A stretch of 64,000 nt of DNA. Origin: Nissolia schottii. Taxonomy: Eukaryota; Streptophyta; Magnoliopsida; Fabales; Fabaceae. The notes beneath the pieces were generated by a model, which was not told the origin of the DNA, did no database searches, and was given only the letters and a program-made list of their open reading frames with translations. A program made the translations under genes and the position numbers. The stretch lies in contig QANU01007939.1 in the NCBI GenBank assembly GCA_003254905.1, positions 212,691 to 276,690 on the forward strand, read 5' to 3'. Of the stretch, positions 1-11,512 are shown in pieces (positions within the stretch are counted from its first letter, which is position 1; each line of letters starts with the position of its first letter).

Positions 1-987
1 TAGTTGTCTGACATAATTTATAACATTATATATCGTATTGATGTCAACATAAACAAAGATTCCAAAAGGTCTATAGCAAATTGCAATGAAGTAATGTCTG
101 CATTTATCCATGATTCACACTCTCACCAAAACAAAGACTATAATATACAACATGAAAACAATAGTGGAAACCACTTTAGTTGTTTCAATACAATACTTAA
201 ATAATATAACATCTGATGTATAATCAATGAAAACAATATTAAACTCATAAAGATGGTTAAACATTAAACAGATAGAAACAAGGTCTATTTAAAAAAAATT
301 ATTCGAAAATCTTATTAAAAAAAGGAACATAGTCAAGATTGACATAAAACCACTTAACAAAATATAGAACATGAACAAACAAAATGACAACATATATCAC
401 CCCCTAAATCAACATCCCAAACTGAGGGGCACACATGTAAAATCAAACCCAAAATCTCAAAAGCATACAAACATATTATACTAACAACTTTTGAACCACA
501 CTATCCACACCGAAACTTTGGGCAAAACTGCAACCCTCTGCACCTACTCTACAAAAATGAAGACACAAAAAAAAATGACCATACCTATTCTGCAAGACCC
601 AAGAAAACCCACTCAACAAGAACCCCAACATACCCAAACTCTAAAGGAACATGAACTTGAAAATCTGCTTGTGTCCTCCCCATCATCTCCCTTAACTACA
701 AGCTCAACAGAAACATTCATACCATTTGCTACATAACTTTTCTCTCAGAAATTTGTATCAAAGTTATCTTCAAGAGATTGCTCATGTTTAAATTACCCTT
801 TTTAAAAATCAAATTTCAGTTCAATTCTATCTAATTGATACTTGAAATTAGGACTAATATTGGATTCAACCTTCTCAAGATTGCATAGGTTTGCGAATCT
901 CCCGTTTCTTGACTTGTGCAAACTTAAAGTTTATCCTCAACATCCTGACATTGGAAAAAAAAAAACATTACAATATCAATATTATTG

Positions 988-2548
988 TTATCTAAAGATG
1001 GTTATAAATAATCTAGTATGCAAATAGGCATAATGTACAGTGGTTAGGAACATATTGAAAGCCATAGAGCATTTATGTACCATCAGTACTCGGCTACCAC
1101 GTGATGAGACTAAGAAGACAACCAAATGAGCAACATTTGGATAATGATGAGGGAAAATTCCATTCCAGTCAAAAGAATGTGATGTTATATATACTATTGG
1201 TTCTAAACCCTCCACTTTTCTACGCAGAAAATCCAACGCGACTTCAGGAAACCCTTCAAACATAAGTACACTAAAGCAATCATAATATTTATTTGTCAAT
1301 AACAATAAAATAGAAGGAAAAAAATCATTCAAATATGATAACAAAAATTTAAAAAATGAAACGCACCTTACGAGGACCTACAGCGATGATCACATTCAAG
1401 TTTGTCATTGCACCAAAAGAGCTTTGAAATAAATTCTTTAGTGCATTCATTTGCAGCGAATATATATTGCGATTCATACATAATTGATATCTAAAATCTA
1501 TTGGATTGCATGCACTGACAAAATATAATGGCCAATATGGGCAGTCATATGTCAATGACATCAAATTTGGGCAGTCAATTTCTACCACATTTGTATGAAT
1601 TGCACATAATGTGATCACCAATGTCTTGAGAGTTTCACTTGAAATCCTACCCATAATGGTAAGATGGGAGAGGGTTAGTTCCTGAAGACATCCAAATGTT
1701 GAAAGCGTAGTAGAAAGCCAAGTATTTAGCTCTAACTTCCTTAGACTTCCATACGAGCCCATCAATTTAATCGAGTTTGATCGTTTGTTACCACGAGAAT
1801 GAGAAAATATTTGAAAATTAGAGGAGAAAATTTCCACCATTTCAACATCTTCACATTCAAATAATACAAGCTTTATCAGCTTAGTAAAACCCAAAAGTTC
1901 AAGTTTTCGAGAAGTAAAAGCTTGACTAAAACCCAAAATCTCTACCATAGGACACCCAGAAACTAACTTTCTCAATGACCCATCTCTCAAATCAACATGA
2001 GCAAGGGACAAGACTTTCACATTTGGAAGACATACCTTTTTGCATGCTTTGATAAAGTAGAAACAATCCAAATGCACTTGAACAAGTGTGTGAGATTCAA
2101 GAACCAAATTCTTAAGAATGCAACAAGAATTACCCAATGATAGAGACATCGTGTTGATGCTAAGAAGAGATATTTTCTTCAACCACTTGTTCACATCATG
2201 AGATCGGGGCTTAGTCTGACCTTCAAGGTTAGAAATTGAGAGTTTTAAATCAAATCTTTCGAAACGGGTGGGATCGATTTTGATGCAACAACTCATAGAT
2301 CGGTTCACGTAGTTCATGAAAAGGCTTTGAATATGCAAGGAAGAAACACAGGAGTTATTAGGAATGAAGTCTTCTTCATGGAAAACCAAGTTGGGCCTAG
2401 AATCATAGAAGTCCCTCCATGTTTTTGAAAGGACACAAGTTCTTGCACAATCCTTGTCGTTAGGGAGGAGGGACAAAATGTGGTGGATAATGGGTATTGG
2501 CATCTCAGAGATATAGTCGAGATTTTGATTCTTTTGATGTTGAGACAT
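988..2548 (-). pseudogene. F-box/LRR-like gene, copy 1 (frameshift at the exon 2 boundary)
   Basis: F-box proteins of this type would act as substrate adaptors of SCF ubiquitin ligases. Exon 1 (2548-1367) is an open 394-codon frame. It starts MSQHQKNQ, has an F-box-like segment at about residues 14-50 (MPIPIIHHILSLLP, then CARTCVLSKTW) and leucine-rich-type segments after it. A GT donor follows AAG (GTGCGT, intron from 1366). The acceptor TTTAG is at 1271, and exon 2 (1270-988) is recognisable by comparison with copy 2. It lacks 2 nt at its very start, so splicing gives a frameshift and an early stop. Reading through the intron would give a 399-residue protein ending VRFIF. A solo LTR sits 6 bp upstream of the ATG and has replaced the promoter-proximal DNA. 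Either the gene is dead or only exon 1 is expressed. Confidence 0.75.
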
Positions 2549-2985
2549 GGTTCCTGAAACACCCTAGCTAACTGTCTACTCGTACGCAGTAAACAATGCT
2601 CACTAGGTTGTTTTATCTGATCGGAATACCCTAGTCCATAGTTATCTTTTAGAAAATAGTTGTTTAAGAAAATAGGGACCAATTTGAACTTTTCATTTTA
2701 CATTGCATAATTATTTAAATAGAGCCATGCGTCAGAATAAACGATATAACAAAGCGTATAACGGTAACGTAGTAATACATCCAATATATAGATCTAGGTG
2801 GTCCATCACATCAAGTCACATAGCTGTATATATACAATAGGTAAACTACATATACATCACAGGTACATCAACTGAAGTACTGAATACAGAAGTCAGAGTA
2901 CATCTCATCAAAATACAAGGACTACTGGAATGCTACACAGTACGTCCTTGGCAAAATATAAACATCTAACTAATCCTCTAGCCGC

Positions 2986-3054
2986 TCATGGCTCAGCGGG
3001 CGGCTCCTCTGCATCCTCAAAATAAGACTCATCGTCTCCTGTACCTGAAGTCAT
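2986..3054 (-). CDS. LTR-leader acidic micro-ORF (element E), 22 codons
   Basis: An ATG lies 14 nt after the conserved inverted repeat at 3069-3085. It opens a 22-codon frame starting MTSGTGDDE and ending EEPPAEP, rich in Asp and Glu. Equivalent acidic frames occur in elements B and C at the same spacing. There is no known family match, and translation is not shown. The same site (ATGACTTCAG followed by GT) also reads as a 5' splice site, which is a competing explanation. Confidence 0.35.
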   Translation of the reverse strand: MTSGTGDDESYFEDAEEPPAEP

Positions 3055-3068
3055 AAAAAGTGGGGAAT

Positions 3069-3085
3069 GAGAACGATAGGTTCTC
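3069..3085 (-). promoter_or_regulatory. Conserved leader inverted repeat (element E)
   Basis: GAGAAC, 5 nt, GTTCTC. Equivalent repeats are found in the LTRs of A, B, C, D and F, always 13-14 nt before an ATG in the sense direction. The role is not known. A stem-loop in the transcribed leader is inferred. Confidence 0.5.
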
Positions 3086-3494
3086 AGTGGAATAACCTTA
3101 GTTCCTGAGTCATACAACAGATTATGTCGGACTTCAGGCCGCTCAGAGATCTCTAGTGAACATACATACTAAACAGCCTATCATTTATTATCTGGCCTAT
3201 CTGAACGGCTTTATCAGCAATATTAGGTCATGGGAACTACTCTTGTTTACTACGTTCTCGTGCTGATTAGCATTTCGGAATATACATAACCGTCTCGAGC
3301 GTGCTCTTGACGGTACGGTATAATGGCAGAAATATACATTCAGAAATAATCAGAGTACATTATGGAATACATTCAGCATAACAGAATCACCAGATTATAC
3401 ATCACAGCATTCAGTACAGATATAACAGAATTCAGCAGAATACATATCACAGAATCATCAACATAACCATGACAGAATAAGCAGCATACTCTAA

Positions 3495-3576
3495 TACAGC
3501 AGTGGAATAGGATATAGCAGTGTAACAGCATACAGCAGTGTAACAGCATACAGCAGTGTAACGCAGTGTAACAGCA
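3495..3576. repeat. Minisatellite in LTR E
   Basis: A unit of about 18-19 bp (ACAGCATACAGCAGTGTA) is repeated about four times, with looser CAGCA/CAGAAT-rich copies running back to about 3360. It is not shared with the other LTRs. Confidence 0.7.
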
Positions 3577-4325
3577 TAGGTGTTATTCCCACCATAATAA
3601 TGTCCTGGTGACATCAGTATGACGGAATAACCTCACACCCTCAGTATAGGCCGACACTGTCTGGACCTTACTGCGGTGGGCTTCCACCTGCCAGGTGCCC
3701 CGAAGGACCCCTCGGCAGTGGGCTGGTGTGGTATCCCCACCTAAGCTTGCCCCCGTACGACAATGCATAGGCGGGATACCCGCACACCTCCAGATGGGCC
3801 ACATTGACACCACCTGTGGCGGGCTTCCATCTTCAGCATGTCTATCCGACCTACTGAAATGGGCTTATCATAGGGCTCTTGTGATCACAGCCTTTTTCAG
3901 CATTTTGGGCATATAGCCAATTTCAGCAGTAATGGGCATTAGCCCTTGTTCAGCATATTTCAGCAGTAATGGGCCTGTTCAGAATATCAGCATACTTGTA
4001 CCTGCAGCATGGCATACTTGTTCCCTATGGTTTATTTTATCATGTTTATTTATCTCAGAATTAATTCTAGTCCTTTCACCAGATTCATCATACCTACATG
4101 ACGTATACTACATCCACTTTGCAAGTTCAACACATACCATTCACATACTCACATACAGCATAAACTTCATATAATTCAATTATCAATCATTAACGCACAA
4201 TAAAAACTAGTTTAGAAGCCTCACGAGGGTTCTATAAAATTTCCTAAGCTCAAATCATTACCAAGAACTATGGTTTCGCTCAACGGCTGGGGCTCTTGGC
4301 ATTTAGTACCAGAACACCCTCCCGG

Positions 4326-4400
4326 AGCCGCTCAGAGCGCCGCTCAGCGCGCCGCTCAGCGGACCGCTCAGCGCGGCGCCTAGCGCGTCGCCTGGCGCGC
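4326..4400. repeat. CCGCTCAGCG motif cluster in LTR E
   Basis: At least four near-palindromic CCGCTCAGCG-type motifs are crowded in 75 GC-rich bases within an AT-rich LTR. The same motif clusters in the LTRs of B, D and the 9887-15140 family. Confidence 0.7.
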
Positions 4401-5576
4401 CTGAGGTCCTGTAATCTGCAGAATTTCCATTTTGGCCTCATTTCTCCCCTTAAACTAGCATAAATTCGTCATACATCTCTAACATACAATAAACCTATCT
4501 AATCCATATCATAGAATTCTTTAGAATCATTTTCTAAGCCTATCATAGTTCCTAACATCATTAAACAAACATACACATGCATCCAAACATACTCACATAC
4601 ATACACATACAAACACATAACCCTCTTGAACATCAAAGAGGTAAGGGACTCAAGTTACCCACTTTTGCTAGCTTCTTGATAACTAGAGAAAGGTGAATTC
4701 AAGCCTTGCTTGCTTGCTTTCTTGACCTAAAATGAAAACCTAGGCATAATTAGGACAATTATAAATTATAAGAACTTGATTTGTCACCAAGGAATAAAAC
4801 TCACCAATTCTTCTTGCTTATCTTCCTTAGGTGCTTAGGGATGGATTATGATGAGGAAATTATGAACTTGAAGCTTGCTTGAAGCTCCTAGGTTAAAAAG
4901 AGCATAAACCTAGGTTATGGAGTTTCTAGGGCTTAGAACTTGGTTTTCTTGGATTGTTCTTGAAGAGAATTTCCTAGCCTTAGTGTTAGCTTGCCTTCTT
5001 GATTAATTGGAGAGTGAATTAAGATGATAAGAACAAGAGATGATGATGGAGCTTAGGGCTTTGGATGGCCTTAGGGTTTTTCTCTTAGGAATTTAGGAAG
5101 AAGGAAATAAATCTTTTGTGCAAGTGTGTGTGTTTCGTGGGATGAGGGCTGCCCGAGGGTTTAATCCCTTGGCCCTAGAGTCTTCTTACTTCCTCTGTGT
5201 AGTTTGGCTCGTCTTCGTTCATTAACTATTTATGTCCGAACGTCCTAAAAATATTTCGGACATACCGTTGTGACCTATAAATTTTCCTTGTTCATATTTA
5301 AATTTTTCTGGAAATATTCTCACATTATTTTCCTATTAGTGTATTTTACAGACTCCTTTGAGTCACCCTTAAGTTCTAAAAATAGCCTAATATTGACCCG
5401 AACGTCACCAAACGTCACGAGATCGTAAAATTATTATTTTTAGCTAATACGAGAGATATTAACTTAATATGTGAATTTTATTTTATTTTTATCTCCTCCT
5501 TTCCTTATTAACACGTTCTTACTTATTTATTAAATGGAATTCTAGTAGCAGGGAAAACTTGGGTTGTTACAGTTCC

Positions 5577-5815
5577 TACAAGAAAGAGAGAAAGATAGAC
5601 AAAGATAGCAAGATTTCAGCAAGCGTGATGCCTGTTAATTAATTGATTGATTAAAAGGGGATATGGCAAGTGATTTGTGAAAAATCTTACCTTTGAGATC
5701 AATTCACTTCCTGAGATGAGTAATAGGGCTAGGGTTGGTCAGATTAAAAGGGTTTTCCAAGTTACGGAGGAAGAGAAGCTACAGAGTAGTAGGTTATGAC
5801 ACTACTACGCTAGAG

Positions 5816-5851
<36 letters not shown>

Positions 5852-6880
5852 TTATATAAAATACAATAAATAATACTCAATATAATAATCTATTGGGCCT
5901 GAAAGTGCTTCGAAGTTTTATTGACTGACTTTGTTGGTTAATGTGAATTTTATTGATTCATTTTATTAGGCATATGAGATTTGTGCACTAATTCAATCAA
6001 TTTTTGTTTTGAGATTCCGATTTTATTGAATTACTTACTTTTTTTCTTTCGTTTATGTCTCTTTTTTATTTTTCATTTTTCGTTTTTCGTCCTCACATTT
6101 GGACCAAGTGTTAAATGATAATATTTATGAGAACTAAAAGTAGATTCTAAAATTTTTTACATGGACAAAAACAATCTTTTAAAATTTAAATGGACTAAAT
6201 GTATATTCTAAAATATTTATTGAGACCAAAATTTACTTCATATACACATTATACTGATGAATTTACCGATAGATTTAAGGTAAAAACTTCGTCAAAAACA
6301 ATTTACGTTGATGTAAGAAAAATCCCAACATTTACAGACAGAAATGTAATCCTTCAATATTTCATGGTGCCAAAGGTATTCTGACGAATTTATCAATGAA
6401 TTTTAAGATGCATTTATTTATTTATTTTTATTTAATTAGGATTGTATCTTATCAACGGATTTATTTGTAGGTGTTTTTTTTATTAGGGTTGGGGTATTAC
6501 TGGCAGATTTGCCATCCAAATCCATCAGTAAATTCCCCCATTCAAGGGAAGGTTTTTGTGTGTCCAAAATGTAGCATTTGGTTAATATTAATACCAACAT
6601 ATTTGTCAACTGACAGATTTGGATGACATATTCGTCAGTAAAGCTAGTTTAGATTACTTACTAGCCATTTCCCTTTCCCTTCCTTATTCATACCATCTCC
6701 CTCTCTCACTAGCCCAACTTTCTTTCTAGCTACCCCATCACTGTCGTCATCCCACAACCTCCTCTATTGCGCTCCTACCTCTTTAGTGTGATCTTCGCTG
6801 GCCCACCACTTTGTGGTGTCTTCATCGCCGTACCACGCTTCTGCTGCTGTTACATACCCCACAACCCATCCTCACATTAT
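5577..6880. other. Intergenic AT-rich DNA with a (TA)n tract
   Basis: Bases 5577-6040 continue the duplicated segment (upstream flank of the F-box gene) and carry a TA dinucleotide run at about 5818-5847. Bases 6041-6880 are AT-rich, with several short phrases such as GACGAATTTATC and CATCAGTAAA that recall sub-terminal repeats of DNA transposons. I cannot define an element there, and I see no gene. Confidence 0.5.
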
Positions 6881-7570
6881 TAGGGAAGGAAAAAGGGGTG
6901 GGGCTGGCCAGCCCATGTCTGGCACGTGCAAAAACGGGGCAAACATTTTTTATGCGGGCCCAAAATTCATGTTCGCCTCGAATTTTACCAAGCCCACAAG
7001 TTGGCGGGTTTGCTCGCGAGCGCATGAACTAGAACAAAAAATTAGCCAAAAAAATACAACAATGTAAATTATAAAGAAATACAAACTACAACAGAAAAAT
7101 GTACACACATACAATAACATAAAATAACTCCATATTCATAGTTGCATAATGTAAACAAATAAACCAATGCTCCCACCAGCAATCTAAAACAAAATATAGT
7201 TCAACAAAAAATAAAATAATCTAAAACAAAATAAACCATGTTCATAAAGCTAAAATAAATCATGTTCACAAAGCTAAAATAAACCATGTTTACAAAGCCA
7301 AAATAAAATAAACCATGCTCATAAAGCCAAAATAAAGTCTCCTTTAAATAAACCCTTTTTTTTCATATTGGGTTGGTCCATTTTGTGTTTGATCTTTATT
7401 TTTTAAAAATTAACTTCAGTCCGCGAGCAGACTTGCCCTACCCTGCTTCAACTAACGTAAGCCCACGCAGGCTGAAAAACTTAAACAGGCTAAAAAATTG
7501 TGTTCACCTAGTGAAAAAAGGAGGGCCGCTTGCCCTGCCCTTGCTGGCTAGACCCATTTTGCCATCTTTA
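6881..7570. mobile_element. Degenerate hAT-like non-autonomous element, 690 bp
   Basis: The left end TAGGG...GGCTGGCCAGCCC and the right end (complement TAAAGATGGCAAAATGGG, then GCCAGC) are imperfect inverted repeats rich in GGCC and GCCC, as in the element at 58017-58866. It is flanked by near-identical 8-mers, CACATTAT (6873-6880) and CTCATTAT (7571-7578), which fits an hAT 8-bp TSD with one mismatch. There is no transposase. The TIRs are poor. Confidence 0.5.
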
Positions 7571-8236
7571 CTCATTATTCTATCACCATTCTTTCCTAAA
7601 TTGAAAGTGAAGAGAAAAAATTAGGGTTAGAAATTTCAACTCTCTTTGCTACTCATAGAAAGTGAAAAATCACTCAATCTTTTTGTTATCTATGCTCGAA
7701 ATCGATCAATGGTAAAGAAGATCATTTTAAAGGGTTTTGACAGCAAGGCCTTCAAGGTGGACAAGGCCTTACGTCATGGTCGATCACAGCAACCTCTTCA
7801 ATCTCCCTCTCGTGAGCTCTTTTTTGAATTTTCAATTTGATTATTTATTTGTCTATTGGACATATTTGACCGTTGTGTTTGATGTGGTGATTTGGGGTTA
7901 GTATTGTGAGATTGAAAAATTTGTTGTTTGTTTTGGTGGTTCTGAAAGCATGGTGGTTGGGGTGAGGGTTTTCCAAGTTGAAATTTTTTTGCGTATGTTT
8001 GATCCTTCTGATTTTAATATCCTTTTGATGTTATGGTTTTGGGATTGGTGCTTGGGGTTTAGGGTTTATAAGATTCTAAATTGTGTTGTTTCTATTAATT
8101 GGATTTGACCTTTTAATTATGCACGGTTTCATGTAGCTTTTGTCTATTTATTTGTTTTAAAATTTTTGAAATTAATGTTTCTAGTTGTACATACCTTGTC
8201 ATTATTATACTGGTTGTATTTCCCATATATGCAATA
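7571..8236. other. AT-rich intergenic DNA, no gene supported
   Basis: Short frames, for example 7646-7840, have no recognisable family and no second copy. The stretch just before 8237 (TTTCCCATATATGCAATAG) looks like an intron 3' end for the ClpX-like relic that follows. Confidence 0.4.
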
Positions 8237-8428
8237 GATTTCAATGTTGCAATTTCTCAACAAGGGGTAATTTACATTGATGAAGTTAACAAGAAAACTA
8301 AGATTGGTGTTGGCGAAATTAGTTTCCTAAGATCGCTGTCTCTGATCCAATGTAGGTTTTAAATGTTGTGATATATGTTACATGATGAAAGCTTAAATAT
8401 CAGCTAGGATATTTCTGGTGAGGGTGTA
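8237..8428 (+). pseudogene. ClpX-like ATPase relic (Walker B exon fragments)
   Basis: ClpX is the AAA+ unfoldase of the organellar ClpXP protease. Translating from 8237 gives a frame with AISQQGVIYIDEVNKKT, close to the ClpX Walker B region (pattern AAAQQGIVYIDEVDKIT). A second stretch at 8387-8428 reads ESLNIS, a stop, then DISGEGV, matching the next conserved ClpX segment (ESLNISRDVSGEGV) with a stop in place of Arg. About 75 bases of intron-like or degraded sequence lie between. Nothing else of the gene is visible. This is a short relic, either a decayed pseudogene or a fragment carried by a transposon. I compared it with the family pattern from general knowledge, without a search. Confidence 0.55.
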
Positions 8429-9348
8429 TGACCATAATTATCAAAAATGCGCGAAGCAACTAAAGTATAAGACTTGCATACAATAGTTGTTGCTCATTGA
8501 TTTCTCTATTTTTTTTTATTGAACTTTCCTAAGTGAACTTATCAGGAACTATTGTTAAGGCCTCAATGTAACCTATTGATACAACATTATCTCGATTTGA
8601 TCTTTATTCAACTTCTACTCTTTTCATTTAGTAATTAAATATGCTCTTGATGCTTTTGATTAGCTCACCATTAATTAATTGAATTGATGTCTAGCATCAG
8701 CTGGATACAGGATTGTAAAAGTGCTTAACGATTTAATTGCAATAAGTTAAGTGGTTTGTTTGAGTTAACGCAATCTATGTGGTTATTTTAATAGGGATCC
8801 ATAGAATATTAATTCCTAACCTAGGAGTAGTTTGTGCTAAGAGGTTAGGCAATCACATCTAGAAGGGGAGAAGTACAAATTTAGGGACCCTAACCATCAA
8901 TTGAAACATTAGGAATTAGATAATTGTGAATTACGATAACGAAGTCTAGGTAGGTGAAATCAAGTGCCCTAGTGTCTTCCTATTGATATTTTTCGCAATA
9001 GTTGTTGCCTTTATTCCTCTTAATTGCTACACTTAATTTTGTATCTTTTAATTTCAAATTACAAACCATTGAATTGACCAAATAGTTGTTTAATTAACTA
9101 AATTATGTACTTGATCTATCCTTGTGGATATGACAACCATCTTTTCACTTTTACTACTTGTGTGACCTAGTCTACATGCTGAAATTTGTATCAATAGATG
9201 AAGTCACCAAACCAAACGAATGAAAATATAACTATCAAGCGTTAATGAAGAAAAATAATAGGATTCATTATGGAGGGTCAACAAAACATTACCTTGACCT
9301 TTAGAGTATTTATAGAGTGAGAATATATGAGCGGCATTATTTAACAAT
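8429..9348. other. Retroelement-like remnant between the duplicates
   Basis: About 8800-9190 has phrases common near the LTR ends of plant Tat/Athila-type elements, such as ATCCTTGTGGATATGAC followed by TTTTACTACTTGTGTGACC. No partner LTR or TSD is seen. This is a weak call. No gene is supported. Confidence 0.3.
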
Positions 9349-9886
9349 GAATAATTGTCTAACATATTTTATAACATTATATATCGTATTGATGTCAACA
9401 TAAACAAAGATTCCAAAAGGTCTATAGCAAATTGCAATGAAGTAATGTCTGCATTTATCCATGATTCACACTCTCACCAAAACAAAGACTATAATATACA
9501 ACATGAAAACAATAGTGGAAACCACTTTAGTTGTTTCAATACAATACTTAAATAATATAACATCTGATGTATAATCAATGAAAACAATATTAAACTCATA
9601 AAGATGGTTAAACATTAAACAGATAGAAACAAGGTCTATTTAAAAAAAATTATTCGAAAATCTTATTAAAAAAAGGAACATAGTCAAGATTGACATAAAA
9701 CCACTTAACAAAATATAGAACATGAACAAACAAAATGACAACATATATCACCCCCTAAATCAACATCCCAAACTGAGGAGCACACATGTAAAATCAAACC
9801 CAAAATCTCAAAAGTATACAAACATATTATACTAACAACTTTTGGACCACACTGTCCACAACAAAACTTTGGGCAAAACTGCAACC

Positions 9887-11500
9887 TGATGAAAGCCTTT
9901 TTAACCACTTTCTAGAATCTTGACACAACTTAGGTTTTGTCACAACTTTGCCAAGCTCATAGAAAGCTTATCTGTGCTTTTGTCATTCAAATTAAATTTA
10001 TATATATATATATATATATCCTACTTTACGGCTTTCAGATTCCAAAGGAATCCGATTGCAGTATAGTCGGGTATAGTCGAACCACAGAGAGTTGCAAAAA
10101 TACCGTTCTTGAGTTCATTTAATTAAACAATGAGGTGAAAGATTTGATAGTTTGTTTAATAGTAAAATAAGTAAATAAACGACATAAAAGTAAATAGGAA
10201 ACAAATCGGAGGTAGTTCCGGAGCTTGTTGGCAATTTTAATCACATTGTAGTTTCATGCATCCAGTTACTTATTACATAGAACTATCATTCGATTTCCCG
10301 CCACCAGTTCTTAACTTGTCATCACTTTCGCGCATGACAAGATCACGGGTTTCCTTTGTTAAACTGTCACTTTCGCACACAAGCTTAACAAAGTACGCCA
10401 GCATTAATCCAGATGTTAAAACGGCTAATCTTTATTCCAGTTACGGCAACAAGATTAGATGAAATGGTTTAGTTCCAATTCTAATAATTGTAACTTTCGT
10501 TCACAACGTTCAAGTCTCAAATCTAGTTAAGCATAATGATGTTGATCTTAACTTGGTTATGATTTAATTAGTATAATTGTCGTTCATACAACTAAATCCC
10601 AAATCAAGAATCAAAACATTAAACAAGACTAGCATTAAGTGTAAAACCATTCAAGCAAATCATAAGAAAAGGATAGATTCATATGTAATAGTTACATAGA
10701 TACAAGCAAACTACAATAATGACTAAAATCCCAACAAAAGGAGAGTTAGAAACCTATCTTACAAGAGAATCTCGGAGGCAAGGTTTAGGCACTTGCCATG
10801 ACACGTGCTCACGCCGTCATGGCCATGGCTTCGCCTAGCTTCCTCGATCTCCGGCTCCTTCACAAGCCTCGTCTTTGTTCCTAACTTAACCTAAACTAAA
10901 AACTACAATGGAAAATGTAAAAGAATGGAATTTGAGGTGGAAGAGGAGATGTTGGATGGATCTTTGAAATGGCCTCGGCTTCCTCTATTTATAGGCAAAA
11001 TTTGGGGTCCATCGCTCAGCGGTTTTGGTACCTTCGCTGAGCGATAATCTCTGAATCGCTGGGCGACGGCGCACTATCGCTGAGCGGTTGTACTTTTACG
11101 CGGTTTCATTAAATGCTCGGCAGCTTTTTGCAGGGCGGCGCTGCCATCCAACCTGGCTCCAGCCTGGAGCATTAAATGCGCCGGTGCAAGTGGCTACCGA
11201 CGTCCATCCGCTGAGCGGCCAAGGATGCACCGCTCAGCAGTGCTTTGTCTTATGTGCGCTGAGCGAATGTGCTGTACCGCTGAGCAGTCCTGCTCGAATT
11301 TCCTCTTTAAGCTCTTTTCTAATTTTGCCCTTTTCTCCATTCTTCATGGGATTATTCTTTAATTATGCTGCCTGCATCCATCTTCCAAAATATTTTATAA
11401 ACCTACAAAACAAGGGGATTAAATTAGATAATTCGTTTAAAAACATAACAGATAAGTGCCATTTTAACATGTCAATTTTGTGTAAATTGGGCACTTATCA
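9887..11500 (-). repeat. 3' LTR of the LARD-like element (1,614 bp)
   Basis: Complete LTR. On the minus strand it runs TGATAAGTGCC to GGCTTTCATCA. It carries a minus-strand TATA box (CTATAAATAG, 10985-10994) and, upstream of that, a cluster of CGCTGAGCGG motifs at 11011-11286. Confidence 0.9.
10985..10994 (-). promoter_or_regulatory. LTR TATA box (LARD-like element)
   Basis: CTATAAATAG on the minus strand. It is conserved at 14625-14634 in the other LTR and at 52644-52653 in the solo LTR. The CGCTGAGCGG cluster lies directly upstream in the transcription direction. Confidence 0.6.
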
Positions 11501-11512
11501 CTCCCCCTGACT
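11501..11512 (-). other. Polypurine tract (LARD-like element)
   Basis: On the minus strand GTCAGGGGGAG abuts the 3' LTR, the expected place and composition for a plus-strand priming tract. Confidence 0.6.

Larger units (their letters stand above)
2555..5571 (-). mobile_element. Solo LTR E (Tekay/Del-like gypsy), 3.0 kb
   Basis: The insertion starts TGAAACACCC and ends GTTGTTACA, with the 5-bp TSD GTTCC at 2550-2554 and 5572-5576. The uninterrupted site is in duplicate copy 2 at 19992-19996. There is no internal coding region or primer site, so this is a solo LTR left by recombination. Its sense strand is minus, judged by shared blocks with elements B and D. It holds the hairpin/ATG module, an 18-19 bp minisatellite and a cluster of CCGCTCAGCG motifs. 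It lies immediately upstream of F-box copy 1. Confidence 0.85.
1..6040. repeat. Segmental duplication, copy 1 (truncated at window edge)
   Basis: Bases 1-6040, apart from the LTR inserted at 2555-5571, align closely to 9349-20450. Matching stretches include the left flank (4-520 against 9355-9885), the whole F-box gene, and the segment downstream of the insertion (5572-6040 against 19991-20450). Homology stops near 6040/20450, where copy 1 continues with a T-rich tract and copy 2 with unrelated sequence. Bases 1-987 hold no gene I can support. They are the 3' flank of the F-box gene. The empty target site of the element at 9887-15140 is at about 531-535. Confidence 0.85.

Noticed and set aside
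4..204. 66-codon frame conserved at 9355-9555
   Set aside because: Conservation is explained by the segmental duplication. The composition is AT-rich and low-complexity, with no family match.
2555..5571. Element E as a full retrotransposon
   Set aside because: No primer site, purine tract or second LTR inside. Size and content match a single LTR.
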